Source: Flavobacterium lutivivi
Lineage (GTDB): Bacteria > Bacteroidota > Bacteroidia > Flavobacteriales > Flavobacteriaceae
Direction of reading: 5' to 3'
Assembly (NCBI RefSeq): GCF_014642275.1
Contig: NZ_BMIM01000013.1
Location: 1 to 64,000, forward strand
DNA length: 64,000 nt
Shown here one piece after another: positions 15,883-24,070 of the stretch; the first letter of the stretch is position 1; the number at the start of each line of letters is the position of its first letter. A model generated the notes under the pieces. It was not told the DNA's origin, did not search any database, and saw nothing but the letters and a program-made list of their open reading frames with translations. The position numbers and the translations under genes are program-made.

Positions 15883-16824
15883 ATGACAATCACTCAACTA
15901 CAATATGTTTTGGCAGTAGCCGAATACAAAAATTTCACTCTTGCCGCAGAAAAATGTTTTGTAACACAGCCAACACTAAGTATGCAAATTCAAAAAGTTG
16001 AAGAAGAACTAGGTGTCCAAATTTTTGACAGAACCAAGAAACCTATTCAACTTACCGAAATTGGACAAAAAATTGTAAACCAAGCGAAAAATATTGTCAA
16101 TGAAGCCGATAGAATTCAAGACATTGTAGATCAACAAAAAGGATTTATTGGTGGTGAATTTCGGTTAGGGATTATTCCCACTGTAATGCCTACTCTTTTA
16201 CCGATGTTTTTGAAAAACTTCATAAAGAAATACCCTAAAGTGAATTTAATCATTGAAGAATTGAACACCAAAGAAATCATATCAAAATTAAATAACGGTC
16301 ATTTAGATGCTGCTATAGCTGCAACTCCTTTGGAAGAAGAAAAAATAAAAGAAATTGTACTCTATTATGAGCCTTTTGTTGCCTACATTCCCGAAAATCA
16401 TAATACATCCAACAAAAAAGAAATAAGCATATCAGATTTAGATATCAACGAGATTCTTTTATTACAAGATGGGCATTGTTTTAGAGATGGCATTTTAAAC
16501 TTGTGCAAGCACAAAGACTTGAATACCAAAAATAACTTCCAGCTAGAAAGTGGAAGCTTTGAAACACTAATCAAACTATCTGACGAAGGACTTGGAGTTA
16601 CTTTGTTGCCCTACTTGCATACGCTTGAGTTAAACGAAAAAGACAAAGCGAAGCTAAAACATTTTGAAGAACCTAGACCTGCAAGAGAAGTTAGTTTGAT
16701 TTTTCCAAAAAACGAATTAAAAATTCACATCATTGATGCGCTAAGAAACAGTATCAGCGGAATTATAAAAGGAGCAATTGCATTTCATAATGTTCAAATT
16801 ATTAGCCCATTACAAAAAAAATAA
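15883..16824 (+). CDS. oxyR: OxyR, peroxide-sensing LysR family regulator
   Basis: A 313-residue LysR-type regulator. The winged helix covers residues 1-60 (FTLAAEKCFVTQPTLSMQIQKVEEELGVQIFDR), and the rest is the periplasmic-binding-like effector domain. The redox pair is conserved at the same numbers as in E. coli OxyR: Cys199 in LLQDGHCFRD and Cys208 in ILNLC. This supports a disulfide-switched hydrogen peroxide sensor rather than a generic LysR protein. It is divergent from dps, its probable target. Confidence 0.93.
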   Translation: MTITQLQYVLAVAEYKNFTLAAEKCFVTQPTLSMQIQKVEEELGVQIFDRTKKPIQLTEIGQKIVNQAKNIVNEADRIQDIVDQQKGFIGGEFRLGIIPTVMPTLLPMFLKNFIKKYPKVNLIIEELNTKEIISKLNNGHLDAAIAATPLEEEKIKEIVLYYEPFVAYIPENHNTSNKKEISISDLDINEILLLQDGHCFRDGILNLCKHKDLNTKNNFQLESGSFETLIKLSDEGLGVTLLPYLHTLELNEKDKAKLKHFEEPRPAREVSLIFPKNELKIHIIDALRNSISGIIKGAIAFHNVQIISPLQKK

Positions 16825-16844
16825 GGAGTCGCACAACTCCTTAT
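16819..16844. terminator. Bidirectional terminator between oxyR and the 65-aa gene
   Basis: A 10-bp perfect stem, AATAAGGAGT (16819-16828) and ACTCCTTATT (16835-16844), between convergent genes, with A and T runs on the flanks. Confidence 0.75.
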
Positions 16845-16850
16845 TATTTA

Positions 16851-17048
16851 CTAATTACTAACCACTTTTAAACATTCCCTGAGTTCGGGTTTTTCTTTTG
16901 TGTAATATTGCAACCACTTTTTTAATTGTTCTAACTCATAAGGCAATAAATTCCTAATTGCCTTCTTCAATTCTTTAGCAAAAAGAATCGGATCAAAACT
17001 TACTCTCTCGAGTACAGATTTTGTGTAATCATAAATCATTCTAGGCAT
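16851..17048 (-). CDS. Small conserved protein, 65 aa, paralogue of the gene at 17258
   Basis: A 65-residue, probably helical, basic protein. It aligns along its whole length with the 63-aa product of 17258-17449: shared YTKxxLxRVSFDxxLFxKE, LLPxELxxLxxWLxxYTxxKPxLRxC. There is no signal peptide and no known domain that I can name. Two tandem diverged copies, each with its own terminator, argue that both are real genes. Confidence 0.75.
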   Translation of the reverse strand: MPRMIYDYTKSVLERVSFDPILFAKELKKAIRNLLPYELEQLKKWLQYYTKEKPELRECLKVVSN

Positions 17049-17231
17049 AGCTTTTAAGATTTGGGGTTATCTTACTTTAAGAACTTATTGTAAAAGTATT
17101 TCAAAAAAGTTTTACCTACAAATTTTTTCATAAAAAAAAGTAGATTAAATGCGCTTTTTATCGATGAAATGCATTTTTAATCAAAATAAATAATTTTTAT
17201 CTTACAATAATTTATTTAATAAGTATAAAAA

Positions 17232-17250
17232 AAGAACTCATAGAGTTCTT
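17232..17250 (-). terminator. Terminator of the 63-aa gene
   Basis: An 8-bp stem, AAGAACTC (17232-17239) and GAGTTCTT (17243-17250), with a 3-nt loop. It is followed by a T run on the minus strand. Confidence 0.75.
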
Positions 17251-17257
17251 CAAATTA

Positions 17258-17449
17258 TTAAAAACTTAATGGACATTGCCTCAGTTTTGGTTTATCATAA
17301 GTGTATTTTATTAACCAATTCGTTAATTCATTCAGTTCGTGAGGCAAAAGCATTTTACTCGCTTTTTCAAACTCTTTGTAGAATAACTGCACATCAAAGC
17401 TAACTCTCAAAAGAATTCGTTTGGTGTAGAGAAGCATGGTTTTTGACAT
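17258..17449 (-). CDS. Small conserved protein, 63 aa, paralogue of the gene at 16851
   Basis: A 63-residue product matching the downstream paralogue, with the common core YTKRILLRVSFDVQLFYKEFEKA, LLPHELNELTNWLIKYT and a terminal KPxLRxC. The conserved cysteine near the C-terminus (Cys59) is shared. The 209-bp gap to the next gene holds the terminator and, presumably, the promoter of the 65-aa gene. Function unknown; the strict pattern suggests a small regulatory or structural protein. Confidence 0.75.
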   Translation of the reverse strand: MSKTMLLYTKRILLRVSFDVQLFYKEFEKASKMLLPHELNELTNWLIKYTYDKPKLRQCPLSF

Positions 17450-17544
17450 AACTTAATTTTTAATAATTCGAAGTTAGCAAAAAAATCTTCTCATTGATAT
17501 TAGAGAAAAGTTAAATTGAATCTAAAATTTTAATAAACGAAAGT

Positions 17545-18204
17545 TTATCTCTTTGTTGCTCTCAGCATTTCTCTTTTTCCTGGTGCTCCAGGAAGTTTCT
17601 CTACACTAAAACCTACTTCGAGCATGGCATTTTTTATAGATGTTCTACAAGCATAGGTAACTAAAACACCGTTGGTTTTCAAAGCATCATACATTTTTTT
17701 AAAAATTTCTACTGACCAAAGTTCGGGTTGAACTCTAAAACCAAAGGCATCGAAATAGATTAAATCAAACTGATTTTCAAATGATATATCCTGAAAGTAC
17801 ATTTGATTTTTAGTCAAAATAAAATTTGAAGTAATCAGATTTTCTTTTTCCCAATCGGTTTGGTGAATTTCAGTAAAATAATGTTGGTATTCTTTTTCAA
17901 ACTGGTTACAATAATTCAAGTGGTTTAACTCTTTTTCCAAAACAGGAAAAGCTTCAACTCCAGTATAATGAACAGAAGTATTCAATTTATTTGCTTCTAT
18001 TAGAGTAATAAAAGCATTCAATCCTGTCCCAAAACCGATTTCTAAAATAGAAACGGGTTTCCCTTCAAATAATGAAAACCCGTTTTTTATGAAAACATGA
18101 TATGCTTCTTGTATTGCTCCATGTTTGGAATGATAACTTTCATTCCATTGAGGAATAAAAATGGTCGAAGAACCATCAGCAGTTGTAATAATCTCTCTTT
18201 CCAA
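17545..18204 (-). CDS. mnmD: MnmD, tRNA 5-methylaminomethyl-2-thiouridine methyltransferase
   Basis: A 219-residue SAM-dependent methyltransferase equivalent to the MnmC2 half of E. coli MnmC, without the FAD oxidase half. It completes the wobble uridine-34 modification of several tRNAs. Motifs: the SAM site ILEIGFGTGLNAF (about residues 49-61), VHYTGVEAFP, and the family block FDLIYFDAFGFRVQPELWS. Stand-alone MnmD is common in Bacteroidota. The gene starts 5 nt after the cytochrome c-like lipoprotein stop and is probably co-transcribed with it. Confidence 0.9.
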   Translation of the reverse strand: MEREIITTADGSSTIFIPQWNESYHSKHGAIQEAYHVFIKNGFSLFEGKPVSILEIGFGTGLNAFITLIEANKLNTSVHYTGVEAFPVLEKELNHLNYCNQFEKEYQHYFTEIHQTDWEKENLITSNFILTKNQMYFQDISFENQFDLIYFDAFGFRVQPELWSVEIFKKMYDALKTNGVLVTYACRTSIKNAMLEVGFSVEKLPGAPGKREMLRATKR

Positions 18205-18209
18205 GAAAA

Positions 18210-18665
18210 TTATTTAATAAATAGTTTTTTAATCCTTGGAATTGGTCCACCACATTTTTGCTCATGACAGTTCAAACAAGCTTGAACACCATTATTGAAA
18301 TGTTGTTTCGCATTTACAGGATCTTTGTAAATCAATTCTTGAGCTTGAATAAATTTTTTCGCCTGAATTTTGAAAAAATCATCGTTATCCTTTCCGTCTG
18401 ACATTACAGCGCTATGAATTTTTACAAAATGTTGTGGAAATTTTCCAATAGTATCTCCTTTTATGATACGGTCTTTCAATCGCAAATTATCCACATACAT
18501 TTGCTCCATCAAAGCGGCCATTTCAGACATTTCATACATCTGAAAACCTTTTTTTCCAGTTGATTTTTCTTTGGCACAACTTTCGTTAGCAACTTTCTCT
18601 TTTTCTTCCTTTTTACAAGAAAAAGCTAAAACCAATATCGCTAGAAGAACTATTTTTTTCATCAA
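18210..18665 (-). CDS. Cytochrome c-like lipoprotein with one CxxCH site
   Basis: A 151-residue lipoprotein: signal peptide with lipobox ending at Cys17 (VLAFSC), then a Lys/Glu-rich linker, a helical body with EMAALMEQMYVDNLRLKD, and a C-terminal heme-binding site ACLNCHEQKC. A CxxCH placed near the C-terminus of a helical bundle is reminiscent of cytochrome c-prime-like proteins. It lies 3 nt from the DUF4920 gene upstream, so the two products probably act together in the periplasm. An electron-transfer or sensing role is inferred. Confidence 0.75.
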   Translation of the reverse strand: MMKKIVLLAILVLAFSCKKEEKEKVANESCAKEKSTGKKGFQMYEMSEMAALMEQMYVDNLRLKDRIIKGDTIGKFPQHFVKIHSAVMSDGKDNDDFFKIQAKKFIQAQELIYKDPVNAKQHFNNGVQACLNCHEQKCGGPIPRIKKLFIK

Positions 18666-18668
18666 GTA

Positions 18669-19163
18669 TTATTTCTTTATATAAACACCATCAGCCATAA
18701 ATGCATAGGTAACTTCTGGCTCAGTGATTTTGTCAATTTCAGATTGTGGTTTGCCTGCATCTTTTGCATAATGCTTCAACTCAGCAACAGACACAACATC
18801 AACATAGGCTTTACCAGAAACAATTGCTGGACTTCCATCAGCATTTAGTGGAACAAAAAATGCGTAATCTTTAAATTTTACAAAAGCTTCTTGACTGTTA
18901 GATAAATCAAGGTTCATCCAACAACCTTTTTTCTTGCAAACCGCTTTTATGTTGGCCATAAATTGAACAGTAATGGTATCTCCTTTTTTCAAAGCTTTGT
19001 ATTTTTTTAGCATATACTCATTTGTATAAACTTTTTTTACTTTGAATTTTTCTCCAAAAGAAGCATAATCTTCAGCTTTAAAAACTACTTTTTTCGACTG
19101 AGCAAATGTTGAAACAGCTAGCATCATGAAAAATGCAAAAGCTAGGAATTTAATTTTTTTCAT
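18669..19163 (-). CDS. DUF4920 domain protein, secreted
   Basis: A 164-residue exported protein with a signal peptide (residues 1-22, ending STFAQS). The rest matches the DUF4920 family: GDTITVQFMANIKAVCKKKGCWMNLDL, a conserved Cys pair around a Lys-rich turn, and EAFVKFKDYAFFVPLNADG. The function of the family is unknown; the two cysteines could bind metal or form a disulfide. It heads an operon with the cytochrome c-like lipoprotein and mnmD. Confidence 0.82.
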   Translation of the reverse strand: MKKIKFLAFAFFMMLAVSTFAQSKKVVFKAEDYASFGEKFKVKKVYTNEYMLKKYKALKKGDTITVQFMANIKAVCKKKGCWMNLDLSNSQEAFVKFKDYAFFVPLNADGSPAIVSGKAYVDVVSVAELKHYAKDAGKPQSEIDKITEPEVTYAFMADGVYIKK

Positions 19164-19438
19164 TGTTTTAATAACTATTTTTCGAGTAGTACAAAGGTAG
19201 TTGTTTGATTTAGAATTGTAAACAGATTTCGTAATTTTTTATTGAAATCATTGTGAATAAACAAATAAAACTACTCCCAAATATATTTTTTATAAAATAT
19301 TTTCATCAACAATCGAGTGGAACATTTTTTTTCATAGTTTTACAAATAACAAAACACAACTACTAATTTCAATGAAAATAATGTATTGTTTTGAATATCA
19401 AACTGTATGTTTTTTCTGCGAATAATTTTTTATTTTTA

Positions 19439-20506
19439 ATGAATACAAATACCACAGAAGAAATTGAGATTATTAGAGCAACAAGCTCAAAAATCGACAC
19501 AGTAGATTTCGAAAATTTAACCTTTGGAAATGTTTTTACTGACCACATGCTCATTTGCGATTTTAAAGACAACAAATGGCAAAAACCTATAATAAAACCC
19601 TATGAACCTTTCTTGATTGATCCTTCGGCTAAAGTCTTTCACTATGGTCAAGCCATATTTGAAGGAATGAAAGCCTACAAAGATGACAATGATGATGTTT
19701 GGCTTTTTAGACCAGATCAGAATTTTATTCGCTTTAATAAATCTGCTGTTCGATTGGCTATGCCCGAAGTACCCGAAGAAATTTTTATTGGTGGTTTAAA
19801 AAAAATCCTTGATTTAGAACGCAATTGGGTGAAAAAAGGCATCGGTAACACACTGTATTTGAGACCATTTATGATTGCAATTGGTAGCGGAGTTATTGCG
19901 CAACCATCTACTCAATATCGATTTATGATTATACTTTCGCCTGCTCGTTCTTATTATTCTGGTGAAGTGAAAGTAATTATTGCTGAACACTACAGTCGTG
20001 CTGCCAATGGTGGAATTGGTGCTGCTAAAGCTGCTGGAAATTATTCTGCTCAATTTTATCCACAAAAACTGGCAAACGAAAAAGGATTTCAACAAATCAT
20101 TTGGACAGACGATGCTACGCATACCAAGCTCGAAGAAGCAGGAACTATGAATGTGTTTTTCAAAATCAACGACACTTTATATACTGCTCCAGTTAGCGAG
20201 AGAATTCTGGATGGTGTTACCCGAAAAAGCATTGTAGATTTAGCTCGAAAAGAAGGAATAAAAGTAGAAGAACGTTCGGTGTTGGTTGATGAACTTGTTG
20301 CTGCCGCAAAAGATGGAAGTTTGAAAGAAATTTTTGGCGCAGGAACAGCCGCAGTAATCAACCCGATTGTTGGATTTTCTTATCAAGACACTTATTATGA
20401 ATTGCCAAAAATAGAAAACTCCACAGCATTGGAACTAAAACAAAAACTCATTAATATTCAATACAAGCTCGCCGAAGATACTTTTGGCTGGACTGTAAAG
20501 GTTTAA
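19439..20506 (+). CDS. ilvE: Branched-chain amino acid aminotransferase
   Basis: A 355-residue PLP enzyme of fold type IV that transaminates leucine, isoleucine and valine. The Schiff-base lysine is Lys197 in GAAKAAGNYSAQ, and the YGQAIFEGMKAY block (residues 69-80) is typical of the long (mitochondrial-like) bacterial branch. The frame is open further upstream to 19391, but the extra 16 codons are hydrophobic and unlike the family, so I use the ATG at 19439. A strong terminator follows. Confidence 0.92.
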   Translation: MNTNTTEEIEIIRATSSKIDTVDFENLTFGNVFTDHMLICDFKDNKWQKPIIKPYEPFLIDPSAKVFHYGQAIFEGMKAYKDDNDDVWLFRPDQNFIRFNKSAVRLAMPEVPEEIFIGGLKKILDLERNWVKKGIGNTLYLRPFMIAIGSGVIAQPSTQYRFMIILSPARSYYSGEVKVIIAEHYSRAANGGIGAAKAAGNYSAQFYPQKLANEKGFQQIIWTDDATHTKLEEAGTMNVFFKINDTLYTAPVSERILDGVTRKSIVDLARKEGIKVEERSVLVDELVAAAKDGSLKEIFGAGTAAVINPIVGFSYQDTYYELPKIENSTALELKQKLINIQYKLAEDTFGWTVKV

Positions 20507-20536
20507 AAAAAAAGACGGCAAGCCGTCTTTTTTTTT
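20505..20536. terminator. Bidirectional terminator between ilvE and the pyrophosphohydrolase gene
   Basis: Perfect stem AAAGACGGC (20511-20519) and GCCGTCTTT (20522-20530) with a 2-nt loop, extended by A and T runs, between convergent genes. Confidence 0.9.
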
Positions 20537-20918
20537 ATCTCAATATCTCTTCAAAACTAGGTTTGAAATAATTTGGTCCTTTCATCACTTTGCCATCTTC
20601 ACGATAAATAGGTTTGCCATCTTCGCCCAGTTTACTCATATTACTTCGTTGTATTTCGTCAAAAACTTCTTCTATCTTGTGTTGTAATCCGTGTTCGAGT
20701 ATTGTGCCACAAAGGATGTAAAGCATGTCGCCAAGCGCATCAGCAATCTCTATTATATCATTATTTTGAACCGCTTCTAGGTATTCCTCGTTTTCTTCTT
20801 TCATCAGGTTAAAACGAAGCATATTTTTTTGTTCACCAAGGTTGGCTTTCATTTCATGACTTACTCCTAATCCAAAGGCAGTGTGAAATTCTTTTACAGC
20901 ATTAAGTTGTTTTTGCAT
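20535..20918 (-). CDS. MazG-like nucleoside triphosphate pyrophosphohydrolase family protein
   Basis: A 127-residue all-alpha NTP pyrophosphatase. It has the metal-binding EExxE...ExxD pattern of MazG/dimeric dUTPase-type enzymes in LMKEENEEYLEAVQNND and IIEIADALGDMLYILCGTI (residues about 37-68). The C-terminal half (MSKLGEDGKPIYREDGKVMKGPNYFKPS) is typical of a phage- and bacteria-borne subgroup that hydrolyses nucleotides or related pyrophosphates. The frame extends upstream to 21074, but the ATG at 20918 is chosen because the upstream part overlaps the divergent gene and lacks family similarity. Confidence 0.82.
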   Translation of the reverse strand: MQKQLNAVKEFHTAFGLGVSHEMKANLGEQKNMLRFNLMKEENEEYLEAVQNNDIIEIADALGDMLYILCGTILEHGLQHKIEEVFDEIQRSNMSKLGEDGKPIYREDGKVMKGPNYFKPSFEEILR

Positions 20919-20954
20919 GACGATAATTTTTATTTGAATGCAAAATACAAGTTT

Positions 20955-21182
20955 ATGAATCAAATGAGTAAATTTGTTGAAAATTTTAAAAAAATGTTTA
21001 CAACTGGTCAAATCACTTTTGGCATTATCTTTTTCATTGTTTTTGTTGTGATTATGTTTTTTGCCTACAGACAAGACAAACCGTTACATCAAAAGTTTTA
21101 TAAAGGAAATTATAAAGTTTTGCTGTTTTTTTTGTTATTTGTAGCTTTATTATTTCTGATGAAATTTTTCTTGAAAAGATAA
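20955..21182 (+). CDS. Small two-helix membrane protein, 75 aa
   Basis: Two hydrophobic segments (about 16-38 and 52-70) are separated by a basic loop, RQDKPLHQKFYKGNYK. The N-terminus FVENFKKMFTTGQITFG resembles short conserved Flavobacteriaceae membrane proteins of unknown role. I take the ATG at 20955, 36 bp from the divergent pyrophosphohydrolase start; ATG 20964 is an alternative. The next gene starts 21 nt downstream, so the two may form an operon. Confidence 0.68.
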   Translation: MNQMSKFVENFKKMFTTGQITFGIIFFIVFVVIMFFAYRQDKPLHQKFYKGNYKVLLFFLLFVALLFLMKFFLKR

Positions 21183-21203
21183 AAATCCTGTAAACAAATT
21201 GCT

Positions 21204-22325
21204 ATGCGAATTCTACTGTATTTATTGCTCCTTATTGTTCTCATTTTTCTGGGTTCGGTGGTATTTATTGCTACGCAAAAAGGCGATTATGACATAGTAC
21301 AATCCAAAACTATAGGAATTTCTAAGCTAACAGCATTTGAGTATATCAACGACTATAAAAACTGGGAAACATTCAACGAATGGAAAAAATCTGACGATGA
21401 TATGCTCATCACCTATCCTTCAAAAACGATGGGATTGGGCGCTAGCTATTCATGGAAAAGTACTGGAAATAATGGTTCTATGAAAACCATCTTTGTAAAA
21501 GAAGGTGACAGCATTAGTCAAAAAATGTATGCCAACGATTTTGAAAATCAAGTATCTTGGAAGTTCAAAGATACCATTGGCGGAACAAAGATTACTTGGC
21601 GAATGAAAGGAAAAGTGGGTTTGCTTACTAAAGTCAAAGGATTTTTTAGTGGTGGATTCAAGAATGTTATCGAGGACAACATGATGCTAAGCTTGAACAA
21701 CCTTGAAAAAACGTTGTCTCACGAAATAAAAACTTATGCCATCAAAGTAAACGGATTAGTTCAAAGGAAAGAAACAAATTATTTCATGCAAACCATTTCA
21801 TGCAAAAAGAAAAGCATGATTAGGAACATTAAAGTTGTGTTGTCGCGAATGACCTATTTTGTCAAAAAAAACAATATCAACGTTAGCGGAAAACCATTTG
21901 TTATCTATCAATACAACGTTCCCAATGATGAAATTGTAACGTTTTCTGTTTGTATTCCTACTTTCAAAGAAATCAATGTAATGCCAGGAAGCGATATTCA
22001 AACTGGCAAAATGGACGCTTTTACTTGCATAAAAACAACTCTGAAAGGCGATTATTCGCACCTGAAAGAAACTTGGCAAAAAGCTGAAAAATATATTGTT
22101 GACAACGATTACAAAATCAATTTTGCAGGCAAATATTCTGAAGTTTTCAGTATCACTATCGATGACATAAAACTGCCTTCACACTGGAAAACAGAACTTT
22201 ATATTCCTGTTTTTCCAAAAGCAGTTCCAAAACCAGCAGTAGTTTCAAATACCGTTTCGCAACCCGAAGCTGCTGTTGAACCAGCAACAACTGCTCCATC
22301 AGAAAACAAAGAAGTAACAGAATAA
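21204..22325 (+). CDS. SRPBCC family protein with a C-terminal GyrI-like region
   Basis: A 373-residue protein with one N-terminal membrane helix (residues 3-24) and then an SRPBCC/polyketide-cyclase-like domain (about 30-175: KTIGISKLTAFEYINDYKNWETFNEWKK, YSWKSTGNNGSMK, ITWRMKGKVG). A second alpha/beta region (about 200-340) is probably GyrI/SOUL-like, and the Pro/Ala/Glu-rich tail is disordered. Such domains bind hydrophobic small molecules; the ligand is unknown. It is probably anchored in the inner membrane facing the periplasm. Confidence 0.75.
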   Translation: MRILLYLLLLIVLIFLGSVVFIATQKGDYDIVQSKTIGISKLTAFEYINDYKNWETFNEWKKSDDDMLITYPSKTMGLGASYSWKSTGNNGSMKTIFVKEGDSISQKMYANDFENQVSWKFKDTIGGTKITWRMKGKVGLLTKVKGFFSGGFKNVIEDNMMLSLNNLEKTLSHEIKTYAIKVNGLVQRKETNYFMQTISCKKKSMIRNIKVVLSRMTYFVKKNNINVSGKPFVIYQYNVPNDEIVTFSVCIPTFKEINVMPGSDIQTGKMDAFTCIKTTLKGDYSHLKETWQKAEKYIVDNDYKINFAGKYSEVFSITIDDIKLPSHWKTELYIPVFPKAVPKPAVVSNTVSQPEAAVEPATTAPSENKEVTE

Positions 22326-22474
22326 TTTTTTTGATTAAACCTTTTCAGTTAATTTTATTCTAATCTCTAAATTACATTAATCAATTATATTAAATACATC
22401 GATTAGATTATTTTTATAAATCCAAAATCTAACGATAACTATATTTTCAGATAAAGAAACCAATAAAAATTGCT

Positions 22475-23017
22475 TTGCAAGAAGAAAAGGAATTTATAGC
22501 ACAGTTGTTAGACCCAAAAACGCAAAACAAAGCGTTTCAAAAGCTGTTGCACGACTATCAAAGACCTTTGTACAACCACATCAGAAACATAGTGATCAAT
22601 CACGATGATACAGACGATGTTTTGCAAAACACTTTTATCAAGGTTTTCAAGCATTTGAAAGATTTTAAAGGCGATAGCAAACTGTTTTCATGGATGTATA
22701 GAATTGCGACTAACGAAGCGATTACTTTTATAAATCAAAAAGCAAAAAAAAACGGTTTGACCAGCGAAGAACTTCAGACTAAAATAGTCAATAACATCAA
22801 AGCCGACGACTATTTTGACGGAAATGAAATTCAAATCAAACTCCAAAAAGCTATTGTAGCATTGCCCGAAAAACAGCAATTGGTTTTTAAAATGAAATAT
22901 TTTGAAGAATTAAAATACGAAGAAATGTCAGAAATACTGAGCACATCGGTTGGCGCTTTGAAAGCTTCCTATCATCATGCTGTGAAAAAAATAGAAGAAT
23001 ATATGAACAGTAATTAA
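22475..23017 (+). CDS. ECF-type RNA polymerase sigma factor
   Basis: A 180-residue sigma70-family factor with region 2 (about residues 25-95: DDVLQNTFIKVFKHLKDFKGDSKLFSWMYRIATNEAI) and region 4 (about 122-172: LPEKQQLVFKMKYFEELKYEEMSEILSTSVGALKASYHHAVKK). The start is TTG 22475; no upstream ATG is in frame. It is followed by a gene for a one-TM protein and one for a small periplasmic Spy-like protein, an arrangement seen often in Flavobacteriaceae, where the last two act as sigma-regulating or sensing partners. Confidence 0.92.
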   Translation: MQEEKEFIAQLLDPKTQNKAFQKLLHDYQRPLYNHIRNIVINHDDTDDVLQNTFIKVFKHLKDFKGDSKLFSWMYRIATNEAITFINQKAKKNGLTSEELQTKIVNNIKADDYFDGNEIQIKLQKAIVALPEKQQLVFKMKYFEELKYEEMSEILSTSVGALKASYHHAVKKIEEYMNSN

Positions 23018-23047
23018 ACCTTTGGGTTGCAAAAAAGTCAAACAAAC

Positions 23048-23458
23048 ATGAAACCTTTTAAACTAGATAACGAACAAAAGATAAAAAGTGGCTTCAAAAT
23101 TCCCGATGGATATTTTGAAAAACTTACCACCGAAATCAATGCAAAGCTCGCTGACAATGAGCCAAAAGTAGTCTCTATTTTCAGTAGAAAAAAAGTATTT
23201 TACTATGCTGTAGCAGCGGTTTTGGTTCTTGCATTGTCTATTCCTTTGTTCAATTATTATAACGCTACAACATCATTGTCGCAAGAAGAAGTAGAAGATT
23301 ATATCACGTTGCAATCAGGAATTACCGAAGACGATTTGGTAAACGCTCTCGACAAAGAAGACATCGAAAAACTAAAAGTAGATTTAAAAATTGAAGATAA
23401 AGTTCTAGAAGAAACTTTGCTCAACAATACTAATTTAGAAGAATATATCACAGATTAA
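23048..23458 (+). CDS. Probable anti-sigma partner, single-pass membrane protein
   Basis: A 136-residue protein: cytoplasmic N-terminus with IKSGFKIPDGYFEKL (the recurrent F-x-x-P-x-G-Y-F motif of these proteins), one membrane helix (about residues 49-70, FYYAVAAVLVLALSIPLF), then an acidic periplasmic part. Position directly between an ECF sigma gene and a Spy-like gene suggests it holds the sigma factor at the membrane (inference). The ATG at 23048 is chosen over an upstream TTG because homologues begin with MKPFK-type sequences. Confidence 0.7.
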   Translation: MKPFKLDNEQKIKSGFKIPDGYFEKLTTEINAKLADNEPKVVSIFSRKKVFYYAVAAVLVLALSIPLFNYYNATTSLSQEEVEDYITLQSGITEDDLVNALDKEDIEKLKVDLKIEDKVLEETLLNNTNLEEYITD

Positions 23459-23462
23459 TATC

Positions 23463-23924
23463 ATGAAAAACAAACTAACAACACTCATCATTCTACTGAT
23501 AACCATGCAATTTTCCTTTGCACAAAACGGAAAATTGTTCAGAGAAAAACGCGAACAAATAAAGTCGATAAAAGTTGCCTACATCACCAACGAGCTTTCG
23601 CTAACGCCAGAAGAGTCCGCAAAGTTTTGGCCACTTTACAACGCTTTCGAAGAAAAACAACAAGAAATTAGAAAACAAAAACTAAAAGGATATCTTGACC
23701 GAATTGACGACGAAAGCTTTGACAACCTTTCCGAAAAAGAGGCAACAGCCATGCTCACTCAAATGGAAAATACCGAAGATGAACTCTACCAATTGAGGAA
23801 AAAATTCATTGCCAATTTAAAATCCGTTTTACCGGCATCTAAAATCCTCAAACTAAAAAAAGCAGAAGAAGGCTTCAACAGGAAACTACTTCAGCAATAC
23901 CGAGACAAAAGATTAGGAAGATAA
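23463..23924 (+). CDS. Spy/CpxP-like periplasmic protein of the sigma cassette
   Basis: A 153-residue exported helical protein. The signal peptide is residues 1-20 (ending FSFAQN). The mature part is Lys/Glu-rich and carries LSLTPEESAKFWPLYNAFEEKQQEIRKQ, resembling the LTxxQ helical repeat of Spy/CpxP chaperones and annotated in this group as a sensor of ECF-type sigma factor. It starts 4 nt after the upstream stop, so translation is probably coupled. It likely reports envelope stress to the membrane partner (inference). Confidence 0.75.
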   Translation: MKNKLTTLIILLITMQFSFAQNGKLFREKREQIKSIKVAYITNELSLTPEESAKFWPLYNAFEEKQQEIRKQKLKGYLDRIDDESFDNLSEKEATAMLTQMENTEDELYQLRKKFIANLKSVLPASKILKLKKAEEGFNRKLLQQYRDKRLGR

Positions 23925-23925
23925 A

Positions 23926-23948
23926 AAAAGCGCACGTTGTGCGCTTTT
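23926..23948 (+). terminator. Terminator of the ECF sigma cassette
   Basis: Perfect stem AAAAGCGCAC (23926-23935) and GTGCGCTTTT (23939-23948) with a 3-nt loop. Confidence 0.85.
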
Positions 23949-23950
23949 CT

Positions 23951-23988
23951 TATTCTAGTCATTATGTTTTTTTTAAAACTCCTAATCT
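23951..23988 (+). repeat. Direct repeat D, copy 1
   Basis: The 38 bp beginning TATTCTAGTCATTATG recur at 24810-24847 with a single difference (37 of 38), 859 bp apart, bracketing two minus-strand membrane-protein genes and two other repeats. Confidence 0.75.
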
Positions 23989-24039
23989 AAAGAACACTAA
24001 CTAAATTCTAAAAACTTTGTAAAGAGGATTATTACACTT

Positions 24040-24060
24040 CAAAGTCAGGAGACATTTACG
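24040..24060 (-). repeat. Dispersed repeat A, copy 3
   Basis: CAAAGTCAGGAGAC at 24040-24053 is the repeat A core on the opposite strand. The minus strand reads TAAATGTCTCCTGACTTTG, the same extension as in the copy at 24778-24797. Confidence 0.65.
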
Positions 24061-24070
24061 GAGCAGATTT

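Noticed and set aside
19391-19438. Upstream start for the branched-chain aminotransferase
   Set aside because: Hydrophobic 16-residue extension is absent from the family, and ATG 19439 gives the usual N-terminus.
20919-21074. N-terminal extension of the pyrophosphohydrolase frame
   Set aside because: It overlaps the divergent small membrane gene, is Asn/Lys-rich and resembles no family N-terminus; ATG 20918 fits the family.
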